A stretch of DNA of 64,000 nucleotides from Streptomyces olindensis (GCA_000696115.1 JJOH01000003.1:372001-436000), one strand, 5' to 3'; positions 8,476-17,303 are shown, counted from the first letter of the stretch. Notes: a model not told the origin generated them from the letters alone. Numbers and translations are program-made.

Positions 8476-8826
8476 TCAGGGCACCAGGAGCAGCTGCCTC
8501 TCCTGCTCCTGGTCGCCGGAGGCGGCACCGTCGTCGCGTGCCGTGAACGCCCGGGTGAGCGTGTCACTCGCCCGCCGCACCGCCTCCGGAGCGCCCTGCA
8601 CCGTGACGGTCACGGGCGCGGACAGCCGCCCGCCACCCTCCTCGGGGGCGCTCCCGTCGGCACCGGCCTGCGCACCGCCGTCGAAGGTCGCCATGTGCAC
8701 CGTCGCGTTCTCGTCGGAGGGAAGCTCGTCCGGCGCCCCGAACGTCCCTTCCAGGGCCCGGACGACCGCTCGCGCGTCGTCGGCGCCTCCGCCGCTGAGC
8801 GTCACGGTGAGCTGCGTACCGGACAT
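8476..8826 (-). CDS. Small hypothetical protein, Streptomyces type
   Basis: This 116-aa acidic protein has an ordered N-terminus (MSGTQLTVTLSGGGADDARA) and a second strand-rich block near residues 65-95 (APVTVTVQGAPEAVRRASDT), separated by a Gly/Ala/Asp-rich linker. The two blocks look like a duplicated beta-alpha unit (TVTL or TVTV followed by an A-rich helix). I recognise no domain. No signal peptide or membrane segment is present. It ends nine bases from the convergent aldo/keto reductase gene and is divergent from the DUF6328-type membrane protein. Confidence 0.6.
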   Translation of the reverse strand: MSGTQLTVTLSGGGADDARAVVRALEGTFGAPDELPSDENATVHMATFDGGAQAGADGSAPEEGGGRLSAPVTVTVQGAPEAVRRASDTLTRAFTARDDGAASGDQEQERQLLLVP

Positions 8827-8977
8827 GCGTCCACGACCTCCTCGGGCTCTGCGTCATTCGCGCCGTCCGTGTAACCGCCCCCTGATCGCTCAAACCGCGC
8901 GGGGGCCCGGGACGACGGTGCTTTCCGGGGAACCCGCGAAGAGTAAAGACGCGCGAGTTCTCACACCGGGAGGACCA

Positions 8978-9475
8978 GTGACCGACACGGCAGAGGGCGG
9001 GGCCAGGCGCCGGGGGCGCAACGAGACCGAGGAGGAGAGAGCGGACCGGATGTGGCAGGAGCTCATCCAGGAGGTCCGCGTGGCGCAGATGGGCGTGCAG
9101 ATCCTGTTCGGCTTTCTGCTCACCGTGGTGTTCACCGAGAAGTACGACGACCTGACCGACACGGACCAGGCGATCTACCTGGTGACGGTCGTGCTCGGCG
9201 CGTGCGCGACCGGGGCGCTGATCGGGCCGGTGTCCCTGCACCGCCTCGTCTCCGGGCGGCGCGTCAAGCCGCAGGCGGTGCAGCTGGCGTCCCGGCTGAC
9301 GCTGCTCGGCCTCCTGCTGCTGCTGGCCACGATGACCGCCTCACTGCTGCTGATCCTGCGCGTGGCGACCCACGACGGCTTCGTGCCCTACCTGGTGGCC
9401 GGCGTCGTCGGCTGGTACCTGCTGTGCTGGTTCGCCCTGCCGCTGTGGACCCGGCACCGCCACACCTCCAGGTGA
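8978..9475 (+). CDS. DUF6328-type integral membrane protein
   Basis: The 165-aa protein has a charged N-terminus rich in Glu and Arg (RNETEEERADRMWQELIQE). Four hydrophobic segments follow, around residues 38-55, 65-88, 105-130 and 138-158. The opening QEVRVAQMGVQILFGFLLTV is typical of the small actinobacterial four-helix DUF6328 family. Its function is unknown and its location is the cytoplasmic membrane. The start is the GTG at 8978, seven bases after GGGAGGA. A bidirectional hairpin terminator follows the stop. Confidence 0.75.
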   Translation: MTDTAEGGARRRGRNETEEERADRMWQELIQEVRVAQMGVQILFGFLLTVVFTEKYDDLTDTDQAIYLVTVVLGACATGALIGPVSLHRLVSGRRVKPQAVQLASRLTLLGLLLLLATMTASLLLILRVATHDGFVPYLVAGVVGWYLLCWFALPLWTRHRHTSR

Positions 9476-9498
9476 CCGGGAGGTTTCGCCGGCGGCGT

Positions 9499-9528
9499 GG
9501 GCGGGCTGGTCACTAGGGGAGCCCGCCC
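9499..9528. terminator. Bidirectional hairpin terminator
   Basis: Nine-base perfect arms GGGCGGGCT (9499-9507) and AGCCCGCCC (9520-9528) with a 12-base loop lie between two convergent genes. There is no T-run, as is usual for Streptomyces terminators. Confidence 0.65.
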
Positions 9529-9541
9529 TGACCGCCGCGGT

Positions 9542-9967
9542 TCAGCCTCCGGCGAGGACGCCCGCCAGGAAGTCGTCGACGTGGACCTCCTCGCGGCCCG
9601 GCGGGACCATCTCGTGGGTCTCCCGCAGGAACGCCGCGAACGCCGGGGCCCACGCGAACACCACCGCGTGGTGGCGGCCCCCGTCGGGGCGGGCGTCGCC
9701 GAGGAACTCCATGCGCAGCTCCTGCCACACGCCCCGCGACTCGGGACGCATCCGCACGTCCCCCACCCCGACCGGACGCCGCAGACCGTCCGCGAGCATC
9801 TCCCGGTCCAGCTGCCACCGGGCGAGGACGCGGCCGTCGTGGCTGAAGACGACGGTGACGGCGAACGGGTCGGCGGCGTCGTAGCTCAGGTGGGCGAGCA
9901 CGGAGAAGCGGTCCGTGTCACCCGCCTGGAGCTGCACCACCAGGGTCTTGTGCACGAAGGAGTTCAC
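9542..9967 (-). CDS. SsgA-like protein (SALP)
   Basis: The 141-aa protein has the SALP signature spread over its length: an LSYDAADPFAVTVVF block near residue 27, then VLARWQLDREMLADGL, a GVGDVRMRP block and a C-terminal FLRETHEMVPPGREE. SALPs are specific to morphologically complex actinomycetes. They control septum placement, cell-wall remodelling and spore formation together with FtsZ and penicillin-binding proteins. The start is a GTG at 9967 (VNSFVHKTLVV) behind a GGAGG; longer frames upstream lack similarity. Which of the several paralogues this is cannot be told from sequence alone. A hypothetical 346-aa gene lies 62 bases upstream on the same strand. Confidence 0.9.
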   Translation of the reverse strand: MNSFVHKTLVVQLQAGDTDRFSVLAHLSYDAADPFAVTVVFSHDGRVLARWQLDREMLADGLRRPVGVGDVRMRPESRGVWQELRMEFLGDARPDGGRHHAVVFAWAPAFAAFLRETHEMVPPGREEVHVDDFLAGVLAGG

Positions 9968-10029
9968 GAGAGGGCCTCCGGGAAGAACCGACGTAGAGCC
10001 CTCTAGTACCCCCTGCACGCACAAGATGC

Positions 10030-11070
10030 TCAGCCCTCCGGGTGATTCCCGCGGGCTCCGCGCAGGGACTCGATGCACACGGCCACGGCCCGCTGGAGCT
10101 CCTCCAGCCGCGTGACCATGTCGTCCTCGTAGAACTCCGGGACATCGTCGAAGGTCAGTTCCTCGAACACCTTGGTCGCCTTCTGCAGGCTGCTGTAGAA
10201 CTTCGTGCGCCGCTCCTGCACGCGCAGCCCAGGGTCGGCCTCCACGGTCTCCACCACGAGGGACTTCATGGTGTCGTACGCCTCGGCGGCCCACTCGCCG
10301 GCGTCCTCGCCCTCGTCCAGCTCGTCGATGAGGGACAGGTGCCGCTCGGCCTCCTGACGGAGGTCGGCGGGCGCCTCGACGGTCTGCCCGGCCGGCGTCC
10401 TGATCTGCCCCGACTCGGCGATCTGGCGCACGTAGCCGATGCGGTCCGCGGCCCTGCTCTCACCGGCGACGGCCTTCTTCAGTTCGTCGGTGCGCACGAC
10501 GTCGCGCGCCAGCTCCGACTGGAGACCGGGGTCCTCGCGGACGCGGTCGAGCAGGGCCTGGCGGGCCGCGCGGGCGGTGGAGGGGTCGGCGAGGATCGCG
10601 GCGCGCAGGGCGGTGGGGTTCTCCGCGACCTCCAGCGCCTTGGTGGGCCGGATGCCCTCCGCCTCGGCGGCCTCGGCGATGGCGGTGCCGCGTTCCGACG
10701 TGGCGCTGTTGCGGGAGACGTAGTAGCTCAGCCACACGTCGGCGTCCGGCAGTTCGACGTCCTGACCCGGGGTCAGGGCCTCGAAGTGCGGGACCATGCC
10801 GTCGTCGGCCGCCCGGTCCCACGCCTTGTAGTAGCGCATGACCCGCTCCGGGGAGCAGCCGGCGAGTTCCGCGAACTCCTTCGCGGACACCTTCGGCGTC
10901 TCGTCCGCGCCCTGCCCGCCGGGCCGCACGCTGCGCGCGACCTTCAGCCCGAAGGCCCATCCTCCGGTCCGGGCGTACGCCCCGAACTCCCGCGCGTCAC
11001 GCGCGACGACGTCGGAAAGGGGCTCCGGGGACGCGGGGGACGTCTCGGGCGGGGTGAGGGCTACGGTCAC
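10030..11070 (-). CDS. Hypothetical protein with HTH-like N-terminal segment
   Basis: I do not recognise a named family. The 346-aa protein is almost entirely helical and acidic. Near residues 57-90 the segment SAKEFAELAGCSPERVMRYY reads like a helix-turn-helix: a short helix, a Gly-Cys-Ser turn, then a recognition-type helix. The rest is long Ala/Glu/Arg helices with coiled-coil character, including KALEVAENPTALRAAILADP and LQKATKVFEELTFDDVPEF. No signal or membrane segment is present. I start it at the GTG (VTVALTPPETS) at 11070, seven bases after GGAGAG, rather than at the upstream ATG at 11118. The adjacent downstream SALP gene may be co-transcribed, which would hint at a developmental role; that part is inference. 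Confidence 0.65.
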   Translation of the reverse strand: MTVALTPPETSPASPEPLSDVVARDAREFGAYARTGGWAFGLKVARSVRPGGQGADETPKVSAKEFAELAGCSPERVMRYYKAWDRAADDGMVPHFEALTPGQDVELPDADVWLSYYVSRNSATSERGTAIAEAAEAEGIRPTKALEVAENPTALRAAILADPSTARAARQALLDRVREDPGLQSELARDVVRTDELKKAVAGESRAADRIGYVRQIAESGQIRTPAGQTVEAPADLRQEAERHLSLIDELDEGEDAGEWAAEAYDTMKSLVVETVEADPGLRVQERRTKFYSSLQKATKVFEELTFDDVPEFYEDDMVTRLEELQRAVAVCIESLRGARGNHPEG

Positions 11071-11270
11071 GGACGACTCTCCTGGGCGGGGCGGATCGGG
11101 ACTGCACGAAGTGCGCACGGCAGCCTACCGGCAGCCGCTGACCTCGTCGTTCACCGTCGGTGAGGTCGGGGCCGGGGTCGTCTCGCGTGCACCGCCCGCG
11201 CGTTCCGCGGGTGCCGTCCCGCCTGGAATTCGTTTCGCCCGCCCGGCCCGCGTGGGCGAGGATGCCGGGC

Positions 11271-11963
11271 ATGGTGCGACCCGAGATCGGCGCCGTCCCG
11301 CGCCGCTGCGCGGAGTGCGGTGGGTACGAGTACGGCGGTGCTCCCGGCTGCGACGCGTGTCGCGTCCTCGTCGACGGCATCGTGGAGGAGGCGTGGGCCG
11401 CCTTCCTGCGGCGGTGGGACGTCACCGGGGCTGAGGAGGAGAAGGCGCTGGCCGAGATGGTCGCGGCCGAACCCGACCGGCACGACTGGCGGGTGGTGGA
11501 CGCCGCCCTCGACCGGCTGACGTGCCCCGACTGCGACGGCCGGCTCGCCCGGGGCCCGGTCGGCTGCCCGCCCTGCGACCAGGCGCACGGCTTCCGCTAC
11601 GCCGCGATCGAGACGGACCGGCCGGGCGTCCCGCCGGGCAACGAGCACGCGGTCCGCGTGAACGTCTCGGTGGTGCGCCGACCGCAGGTCACCTCGGAGA
11701 GCGAGCTGCTCGTCCGACGCCTGTTGCTGCCCCTGCTCCTGGCCGGGGCGCTGCCCACCACCGAGGAGGCGCAGCGGGTCGGCGCGCTCGTGAAGAAGAG
11801 CCCTCCGGGCCGGAGGGCTCAGCTGGTCGGTCAGGTCGTCGAGGCACTGGCGGAGGACCTCAGCCGAACGCGTCGCGCAGGGCGGGCAGCAGGGTCTTCT
11901 CCGACCAGTCCAGATACGCCGGCTGGGACTCGCCGCCGATCTGCACCAGGGCGATCTCGGTGA
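11271..11963 (+). CDS. Hypothetical protein with two zinc-ribbon-like Cys clusters
   Basis: The 230-aa reading has two four-Cys clusters. The first is CAECGGYEYGGAPGCDAC near residue 14 and the second is CPDCDGRLARGPVGCPPC near residue 85. Both have CxxC...CxxC spacing and probably bind zinc. The rest is a helical, Leu-rich region (SELLVRRLLLPLLLAGAL). I chose the ATG at 11271 because GCGAGG lies nine bases upstream; the ATG at 11262 has no ribosome site. The last 35 residues, rich in Arg, Ser and Pro, overlap the convergent LLM oxidoreductase gene by 104 bases and look like antisense reading. Either the genes truly overlap or the natural stop is lost to a frameshift near 11860. Confidence 0.6.
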   Translation: MVRPEIGAVPRRCAECGGYEYGGAPGCDACRVLVDGIVEEAWAAFLRRWDVTGAEEEKALAEMVAAEPDRHDWRVVDAALDRLTCPDCDGRLARGPVGCPPCDQAHGFRYAAIETDRPGVPPGNEHAVRVNVSVVRRPQVTSESELLVRRLLLPLLLAGALPTTEEAQRVGALVKKSPPGRRAQLVGQVVEALAEDLSRTRRAGRAAGSSPTSPDTPAGTRRRSAPGRSR

Positions 11964-12831
11964 ACCCGGCCTCGGCGTAGGGGCGTACGGCCTCCACGAA
12001 CGCGTCCGGGTCGTCGCCGCACGGGATGGAGTCGGCGACGTCGTCCCGCGTGACGAACTGGGTCGCCGCCTCGAAGGAGTCCGGGTGCGGCAGCTCCGAG
12101 TTGACCTTCCAGCCGCTGCCGAACCAGCGGAACTGGGCGTGCGCCCGCTTGATCGCCGTGTCCCGGTCGGGGTCGTAGCACACGGGCAACTGGCCCACGC
12201 GGGGCTTGCCCTCGCCGCCGTGCCGGTCGAACGCCTCCAGCAGGCCCGCCTTGGGCTCGGTCGCGATCACCAGATCGCCGAGCCGGCCCGCGAGTTCGCA
12301 GGACCGCTCGCCGGAGACGGCGACGCCGATGGGCGGGGCCTGTTCCGGCAGGTCCCACAGCCGGGCCGACTCCACGTCGAAGTGCGTGCCGCGGTGGTTG
12401 ACGTGGCCGCCCTTGAAGAGGGCGCGGATGATCTCCACGGCCTCCTCGAACATCTCGTGCCGGACGTCGACGGACGGCCAGCCGCCGCCCACCACGTGCT
12501 CGTTGAGGTTCTCGCCCGAGCCCAGCCCCAGCCGGAACCGGCCCTCGGAGAGCAGCTGCACCGTCGCCGCCTTCTGCGCCACCACCGCCGGGTGGTAGCG
12601 GAACGTCGGACACGTCACGTACGTCATCAGCGGGATACGCGACGTGGCCTGGGCGGCCGCGCCGAGCACCGCCCAGGCGTACGGCGAATGGCCCTGCGAC
12701 CGCAGCCACGGGAAGTAGTGGTCGGAGGTCACCGAGAAGTCGAAGCCCGCCTCCTCGGCCCGCACCACGTGGTCGACGAGGTCTCGGGGGCCGGCCTGCT
12801 CGGTCATCATCGTGTATCCGATTTGCACCAT
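11860..12831 (-). CDS. LLM-class F420-dependent oxidoreductase
   Basis: The 323-aa luciferase-like TIM-barrel protein opens MVQIGYTMMTEQAGPRDLVD and contains TSDHYFPWLRSQGHSPYAW, GRFRLGLGSGENLNEHVVG and EIALVQIGG. These are close to the F420-dependent glucose-6-phosphate dehydrogenase-like group. It is predicted to transfer hydride between cofactor F420 and an organic substrate in the cytoplasm; the substrate cannot be named. The start is taken at the ATG at 12831. It is divergent from a serine hydrolase gene starting at 12904, and its 3' end overlaps the zinc-ribbon gene. Confidence 0.9.
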   Translation of the reverse strand: MVQIGYTMMTEQAGPRDLVDHVVRAEEAGFDFSVTSDHYFPWLRSQGHSPYAWAVLGAAAQATSRIPLMTYVTCPTFRYHPAVVAQKAATVQLLSEGRFRLGLGSGENLNEHVVGGGWPSVDVRHEMFEEAVEIIRALFKGGHVNHRGTHFDVESARLWDLPEQAPPIGVAVSGERSCELAGRLGDLVIATEPKAGLLEAFDRHGGEGKPRVGQLPVCYDPDRDTAIKRAHAQFRWFGSGWKVNSELPHPDSFEAATQFVTRDDVADSIPCGDDPDAFVEAVRPYAEAGFTEIALVQIGGESQPAYLDWSEKTLLPALRDAFG

Positions 12832-12903
12832 AACCGCCGAGTCCCCTGACGTCCGACGGGAAAACGACTCGATCAAGGTCCGTCGGCGGGGAAGGATGCC
12901 GAC

Positions 12904-14346
12904 ATGAATGCCACGGTGCTCTCGCCCTCCGACCCCGCCGCCCAGGGCGTCGACGCGTCCGGCGTCCTCGCCTTCCTCGACGCCCTCGAAGCCGCCCCCG
13001 GCATCGAGCCGCACAGCCTGATGATCGTGCGGCACGGCCGGCTGGTCGCCTCCGGCTGGTGGGCGCCGTACACCCCCGACCGCCCCCAGCTGCTGTACTC
13101 GCTCAGCAAGAGCTTCACCGGCACCGCCGCCGCGCTGGCCGAGGCCGAGGGACTGCTCGACTTCGACGCGCCGGTGGTCTCGTACTTCCCGGAGTTCGAG
13201 GCCGACATCACCGACCCGCGCAGCCGGGCCATGCTGGTGCGGCACGTGGCGTCCATGGCGAGCGGCCACGAGCGGGAGACCGTCGACGAGGTCTTCGCGC
13301 TGGACCGGGAGGAGCCCGTGCGCGGGTTCCTGCTGCTGCCGCCGGATCGCGACCCCGGCACCGTCTTCGCCTACAACCAGCCCACCACCTACACCCTCGC
13401 CGCGATCGTCCAGCGGGTGACCGGGCAGTCGCTCACCGCGTACCTGCGCCCGCGGCTGCTGGATCCGCTGGGCATCGGCGAGGTGTTCTGGCAGCAGGGC
13501 AGCACCGGCCGTGAACTCGGCTTCAGCGGTCTGCACGCCACCACCGACGCCGTCGCCCGGCTCGGTGAGCTGTACCTGCGCGACGGTGTCTGGGAGGGCG
13601 AGCGGCTGCTGCCCGAGGGATGGGCGGCCCGCGCCTCGCACCCGCACATACCGACCGCCGGTGCCATGGGAGACGCGGACCGGCAGGACTGGGACCTGGG
13701 CTACGGCTACCAGTTCTGGAGGTCCCGGCACGGCTACCGGGGCGACGGGGCGTACGGGCAGTTCTGCCTGGTGCTGCCCGAGCAGGACGCGGTGATCGCG
13801 ACGACCGCGGCGACCGAGGAGATGCAGACGCTGCTGAACCTCGTCTGGGAGCACCTGCTGCCCGCCTTCGGGCCCGAGCCGCTGTCCGGGCGGGAGGCCG
13901 TCGACGCCGAGCTGCGGGAACGCCTCGCCCGGCTCGCCCTGCCGACCGCCCCCGGCAAGCCCGCACCGCCGGAGCGGGCCGAGGAGTGGGCCGCCGCCGA
14001 GTTCACGCCCTCCGGCGGGGCGGGACCGGTGCGGACGGCCGGGCTCGCCCGGGACGCGGACGGCTGGACGCTGACGCTCACCGAGGAACGCGGCGGGGGC
14101 CGCCTGGACCTGCGGCTCGGCGGCGGGCCGGGCTGGACGGTTGCCGAGGAACCCTTCCCGACCGCGGTCGGCGGCGGCTGGACCGATCCCGGCACGCTCG
14201 CCGTGGACGTGGTGTTCGTGGAGACCCCGCACCGGCTGGAGCTGACCTGCTCCCTCGCGGACCGGACGCTCACGACGCGCTGGGCCACCGAGCCGCTCCA
14301 GAGCCGTCGGCTGACCGGCCAGCGAGCGCCGCGCGGCTCAGTCTGA
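12904..14346 (+). CDS. Serine hydrolase of the class C beta-lactamase/penicillin-binding type
   Basis: The 480-aa protein has the family nucleophile motif SxxK as SLSK in LLYSLSKSFTGTA (about residue 65). The second motif Tyr sits in FAYNQPTTYTLAAI, where YxN reads YNQ. A third HxG-like segment comes near GYRGDGAYGQFCLV. A C-terminal extension (about 330-470) has beta-rich lipocalin-like sequence (DGWTLTLTEERGGGRLDLRL). No export signal is visible, so it is probably a cytoplasmic esterase or peptidase rather than an antibiotic-resistance enzyme. The last nine bases overlap the convergent pseudokinase gene tail to tail. Confidence 0.88.
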   Translation: MNATVLSPSDPAAQGVDASGVLAFLDALEAAPGIEPHSLMIVRHGRLVASGWWAPYTPDRPQLLYSLSKSFTGTAAALAEAEGLLDFDAPVVSYFPEFEADITDPRSRAMLVRHVASMASGHERETVDEVFALDREEPVRGFLLLPPDRDPGTVFAYNQPTTYTLAAIVQRVTGQSLTAYLRPRLLDPLGIGEVFWQQGSTGRELGFSGLHATTDAVARLGELYLRDGVWEGERLLPEGWAARASHPHIPTAGAMGDADRQDWDLGYGYQFWRSRHGYRGDGAYGQFCLVLPEQDAVIATTAATEEMQTLLNLVWEHLLPAFGPEPLSGREAVDAELRERLARLALPTAPGKPAPPERAEEWAAAEFTPSGGAGPVRTAGLARDADGWTLTLTEERGGGRLDLRLGGGPGWTVAEEPFPTAVGGGWTDPGTLAVDVVFVETPHRLELTCSLADRTLTTRWATEPLQSRRLTGQRAPRGSV

Positions 14347-15999
14347 GCCCGGCCGGAACGTCTTCAGGAACGTGCGCAGCGCCTCCTGGTTCGCGTCGTC
14401 CTCCCAGTCGGCGTCCGAGGTGGTCCAGCGCAGCGAGAAGCTCCGGCCCTCGCCCAGCAGGAAGCCCCGGCCGAACGTGTGCACGCGGGTACCGTCGGCC
14501 TGCGCCGTCCACTCCATGTCGGCGGCCTCGCGGCCCTGGTACGTCGTCGCGCGGATCTCGCCGATCCGCTCGTAGCCGCCCGACCGCTTCAGGTTCGGTT
14601 CGACGTCGTCCCGCCACACGGCGACGGGGTCCGGGCCCACGCGTGCGCTGTAGGTGACGGCCAGCGTGCGGTCGTCACCGTCGGCACCGAAGACGATCCG
14701 GTACGCCAGGTCGCCCTGGCGGTCGGTGTCCAGCCGCCCCCAGCCCTCGGGGAGCGCGACGGAGAAGCCCTCCGGCGCGTGGTAGCGGTGGAAGCCGGGC
14801 GGCAGGGCCGTGGCCGGGGTGGACGGAGTCGGTGTGGGGGACGGGGTGGTGGGCGTGGGGGAGGGGGACGCGGACTTCGTCGGACCGGGTGTCCCGGTCG
14901 GCTCGGGGCTGCCGCTGTCGCCACCGGTGTCGCCGCCGGTGCTCTCGCCCGGCGACGCGGCGGAGGCCGGTGGCCGGGCCGGGGACTCGGCCGCGTCGCT
15001 GCCCGAGTCGCCGCCCGGCAGCCCCTGGGTCGCGGCGAGCACGGCGACCGCGACGGTGACGACGGCCAGGGCGGTCCCCGCCACCATGGTCCGTCTGCTC
15101 CAGGCCGGGCTCCACGGGCGCACGGCGGCGTACGTGCCGCGCAGCCGCGGGGCGGGCACGGAGGCCAGGCCCGCTTCGGGGTCCTCGCTGAGCGCGCGGG
15201 TCAGCGCCTCCCGGACCACCGGGCGGGTGAGCCGTTCCCGCGAGTCCTTCCGGAGCAGCCCCTGCACGACCTGCGCCAGCGGCCCGGCGCGCATCGGCGT
15301 GCGCAGCGGCAGCCGGTCCACACCCTTCAGGGTGTTCTCCGGTCGGCCCCGGTCACGGAAGGGCGGGCGCCCCTCGACCGTCGTGTAGAGGATCGCGCCC
15401 AGCGCCCACAGGTCGGCCGCCGGGCCGATGCGCTGGTCGCGGGCCTGTTCCGGGGAGGCGTACGCGGGTGCCGTCAGGCGCGGTGCGAGGGTCGCGCCGG
15501 CCAGGCCGAAGCCGGTGACGACGATCGACTGGTCCTCGCGCACGAACACCTGGCCCGGGCTGAGTTCGCCGTGCGTGATGCCCTCGGCGTGCGCCGCGTC
15601 CAGCACGTCGAGCAGCTCCAGGCCGAGGCGCGCGGCCCGCACGTAGTTGAACGTGCCCTGCTCGGAGAGGAGTTCGCCGAGGGGGGTGCCGTCGATCCAC
15701 TCGGTGACGGTCCACAGGGTGCCCGCCTCCTCGACGGCGTCCACGACCGTGGCGATGCGGCCCGGGCACAGCAGCGCCATGCTCTCGGACGTGCGCAGCA
15801 GGCGGGCCGCGGTCCGGCGCTCGGTCGCGCGCGGGTCGTCCGGAAGCCCGATCTGGGTGACGAGACACGGGCGTGAGACGTCACCGGCGCCGATGTCCTC
15901 GGCGTACCAGCAGATGCGGTTGGTCTCGCGCTGGATGATCTCGAGCAGCCGGTACCGGCCGGCGACCAACTGGTGTGTGGAGACGTGCGCCCTGCCCAT
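14338..15999 (-). CDS. Membrane-anchored Ser/Thr pseudokinase
   Basis: The 553-aa protein has an N-terminal protein-kinase fold (1-270), a juxtamembrane region and one transmembrane helix (TMVAGTALAVVTVAVAVLAA, about 305-325). A 70-residue Ser/Pro/Thr/Gly-rich linker joins an outer domain beginning FHRYHAPEGFSVALPEGW. The fold is clear from PAYASPEQARDQ and AADLWALGAILYTTVEGRPP. However, the catalytic loop HRDLKxxN reads HGELSPGQ, the DFG reads GFG, and no VAxK lysine is recognisable. It should not phosphorylate and probably acts as a scaffold or sensor. I place the start at the second ATG (15999), six bases after GAGGG; the ATG at 16005 is too close to it. Confidence 0.87.
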   Translation of the reverse strand: MGRAHVSTHQLVAGRYRLLEIIQRETNRICWYAEDIGAGDVSRPCLVTQIGLPDDPRATERRTAARLLRTSESMALLCPGRIATVVDAVEEAGTLWTVTEWIDGTPLGELLSEQGTFNYVRAARLGLELLDVLDAAHAEGITHGELSPGQVFVREDQSIVVTGFGLAGATLAPRLTAPAYASPEQARDQRIGPAADLWALGAILYTTVEGRPPFRDRGRPENTLKGVDRLPLRTPMRAGPLAQVVQGLLRKDSRERLTRPVVREALTRALSEDPEAGLASVPAPRLRGTYAAVRPWSPAWSRRTMVAGTALAVVTVAVAVLAATQGLPGGDSGSDAAESPARPPASAASPGESTGGDTGGDSGSPEPTGTPGPTKSASPSPTPTTPSPTPTPSTPATALPPGFHRYHAPEGFSVALPEGWGRLDTDRQGDLAYRIVFGADGDDRTLAVTYSARVGPDPVAVWRDDVEPNLKRSGGYERIGEIRATTYQGREAADMEWTAQADGTRVHTFGRGFLLGEGRSFSLRWTTSDADWEDDANQEALRTFLKTFRPGSD

Positions 16000-16343
16000 G
16001 GCCATCCCTCGCTGGAAACCTGGCTCTCACCTTTTCCAGAGGTACGGGGAGTGAGGCCGCCCGCGTTCAATCGGATCGCAACTCCGCGCGCAATCTTGTC
16101 TTTTATTCAAAAGATGGGAGCAAGTGTGCGAGAGAAAAACGGTCTTTCGCGGGTTCGGGGGCGGCTCACCTCGGCCACCCGGGCCCTCGCGGGCGCGGGG
16201 AATTCGTCCGCCGTGGCCCGTGGAATCGTTAATCGCCGCCCGGCCAGGTGGTAACCGGCGGTAAATGTGAAGGTGTCCGACCGCTGAACTCGACAGCCCT
16301 CCGACGAATTCCCGGCGACGGTTTCCGGAGGGCGGCCGGATCC
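16000..16343. other. Intergenic region with AT-rich patch and a possible terminator
   Basis: I see no gene. Around 16080-16140 the DNA is unusually AT-rich for this chromosome (a TCTTTTATTCAAAAGA stretch) and probably carries the pseudokinase promoter on the minus strand. At 16296-16333 the arms GCCCTCCG and CGGAGGGC enclose 22 bases just beyond the dehydratase stop and could end that transcript. Confidence 0.45.
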
Positions 16344-17303
16344 TCAGCGCAGACCGAACCGCTGCGACCAGGCGATCATGTCGCCGGTGGTGGCGTTGCC
16401 CCCGCACACCACAAGGCCGAGCCGGGCCCCGTCACCGACCCGCTCCAGGACCCGCCGGGCGGCGGGCAGCAGGCACCCGGCGGCCGGTTCGGCCCACACC
16501 TTGGCGTGGTCGGCGAGGTCCAGCGACCCCTGCACGGCTTCCCGGTCCGGGACCACGAGCACCTCGGTGACCAGGGCGGAGGCATGGTCGTACGTCAGTT
16601 GCGACACGGCCGGGGCGCTGAGCGTGGAGACGATCGACGTCAGGGCGACCGGCCGCGGGCCGCCCGCCGCGAGCGCCTCGGACATGGCCTGCGCGCCCTC
16701 GGTCTCCACACCCCACACCCGCACACCGGGCCGGAGCGCCCGCAGCGCGGCGGCGACACCGGAGATCAGGGCGCCGCCCCCGATGCTGACGAGCACGTCG
16801 GTGAGGTCCCCGGCGTCCTCGGCGAACTCCAGTCCGACCGTGCCCTGCCCGGCGACCACCACCGGATCGTCGAAGGGATGGACCAGCGTCAGCCCTTCCT
16901 CCTGCAGCCGCGTCATCAGCGCGAAGGCCCCGGCCATGTCGTCGGTCAGCCGCACCGAGGCGCCGGACGACTCCGCGATCTCCACGGCCCGGGCGGGCGC
17001 CGACCGGGGCATCACCACCGTCGCCCGCACGCCCAGGGCGGCCGCCATGACCGCGAGGGCGATCCCGTGGTTGCCGCCGCTGACCGCCACGACTCCGGCC
17101 GCCCGCTCGGCCCGGCCCAGCGACAGCAGCTTCGCCGCCGCCCCGCGCGCCTTGAACGAGCCGGTGCGCTGCAGCACTTCCAGTTTCGCGGTGACCGGGA
17201 CACCGAGCAGCGCCGACAGCCCCGGGCTTTCCACGGTCGGGGTGCGTACGACGTGCCCGGCGATCCGCTCGGCCGTGGCTTCGATCTCCGAGATGCCGAT
17301 CAC
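16344..17303 (-). CDS. PLP-dependent threonine/serine dehydratase
   Basis: This 319-aa fold-type II PLP enzyme has the Schiff-base Lys in RTGSFKARGAAAKL (about residue 53), the phosphate-binding Gly loop VSIGGGALISGVAAALR and the Asn-containing VVAVSGGNHGIALAVMAAAL. It should deaminate threonine or serine to an oxo acid. There is no C-terminal ACT regulatory domain, so it belongs to the short, catabolic or serine-racemase-like group rather than full-length biosynthetic IlvA. The start is the GTG (VIGISEIEATAERI) at 17303, nine bases after GGAAGGA; upstream readings are not conserved-looking. It appears to be transcribed alone. Confidence 0.9.
   Translation of the reverse strand: MIGISEIEATAERIAGHVVRTPTVESPGLSALLGVPVTAKLEVLQRTGSFKARGAAAKLLSLGRAERAAGVVAVSGGNHGIALAVMAAALGVRATVVMPRSAPARAVEIAESSGASVRLTDDMAGAFALMTRLQEEGLTLVHPFDDPVVVAGQGTVGLEFAEDAGDLTDVLVSIGGGALISGVAAALRALRPGVRVWGVETEGAQAMSEALAAGGPRPVALTSIVSTLSAPAVSQLTYDHASALVTEVLVVPDREAVQGSLDLADHAKVWAEPAAGCLLPAARRVLERVGDGARLGLVVCGGNATTGDMIAWSQRFGLR

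Noticed and set aside
14338..15999. Calling the kinase-like protein an active Ser/Thr kinase
   Set aside because: Catalytic Asp, DFG and the VAxK Lys are all replaced or unrecognisable.
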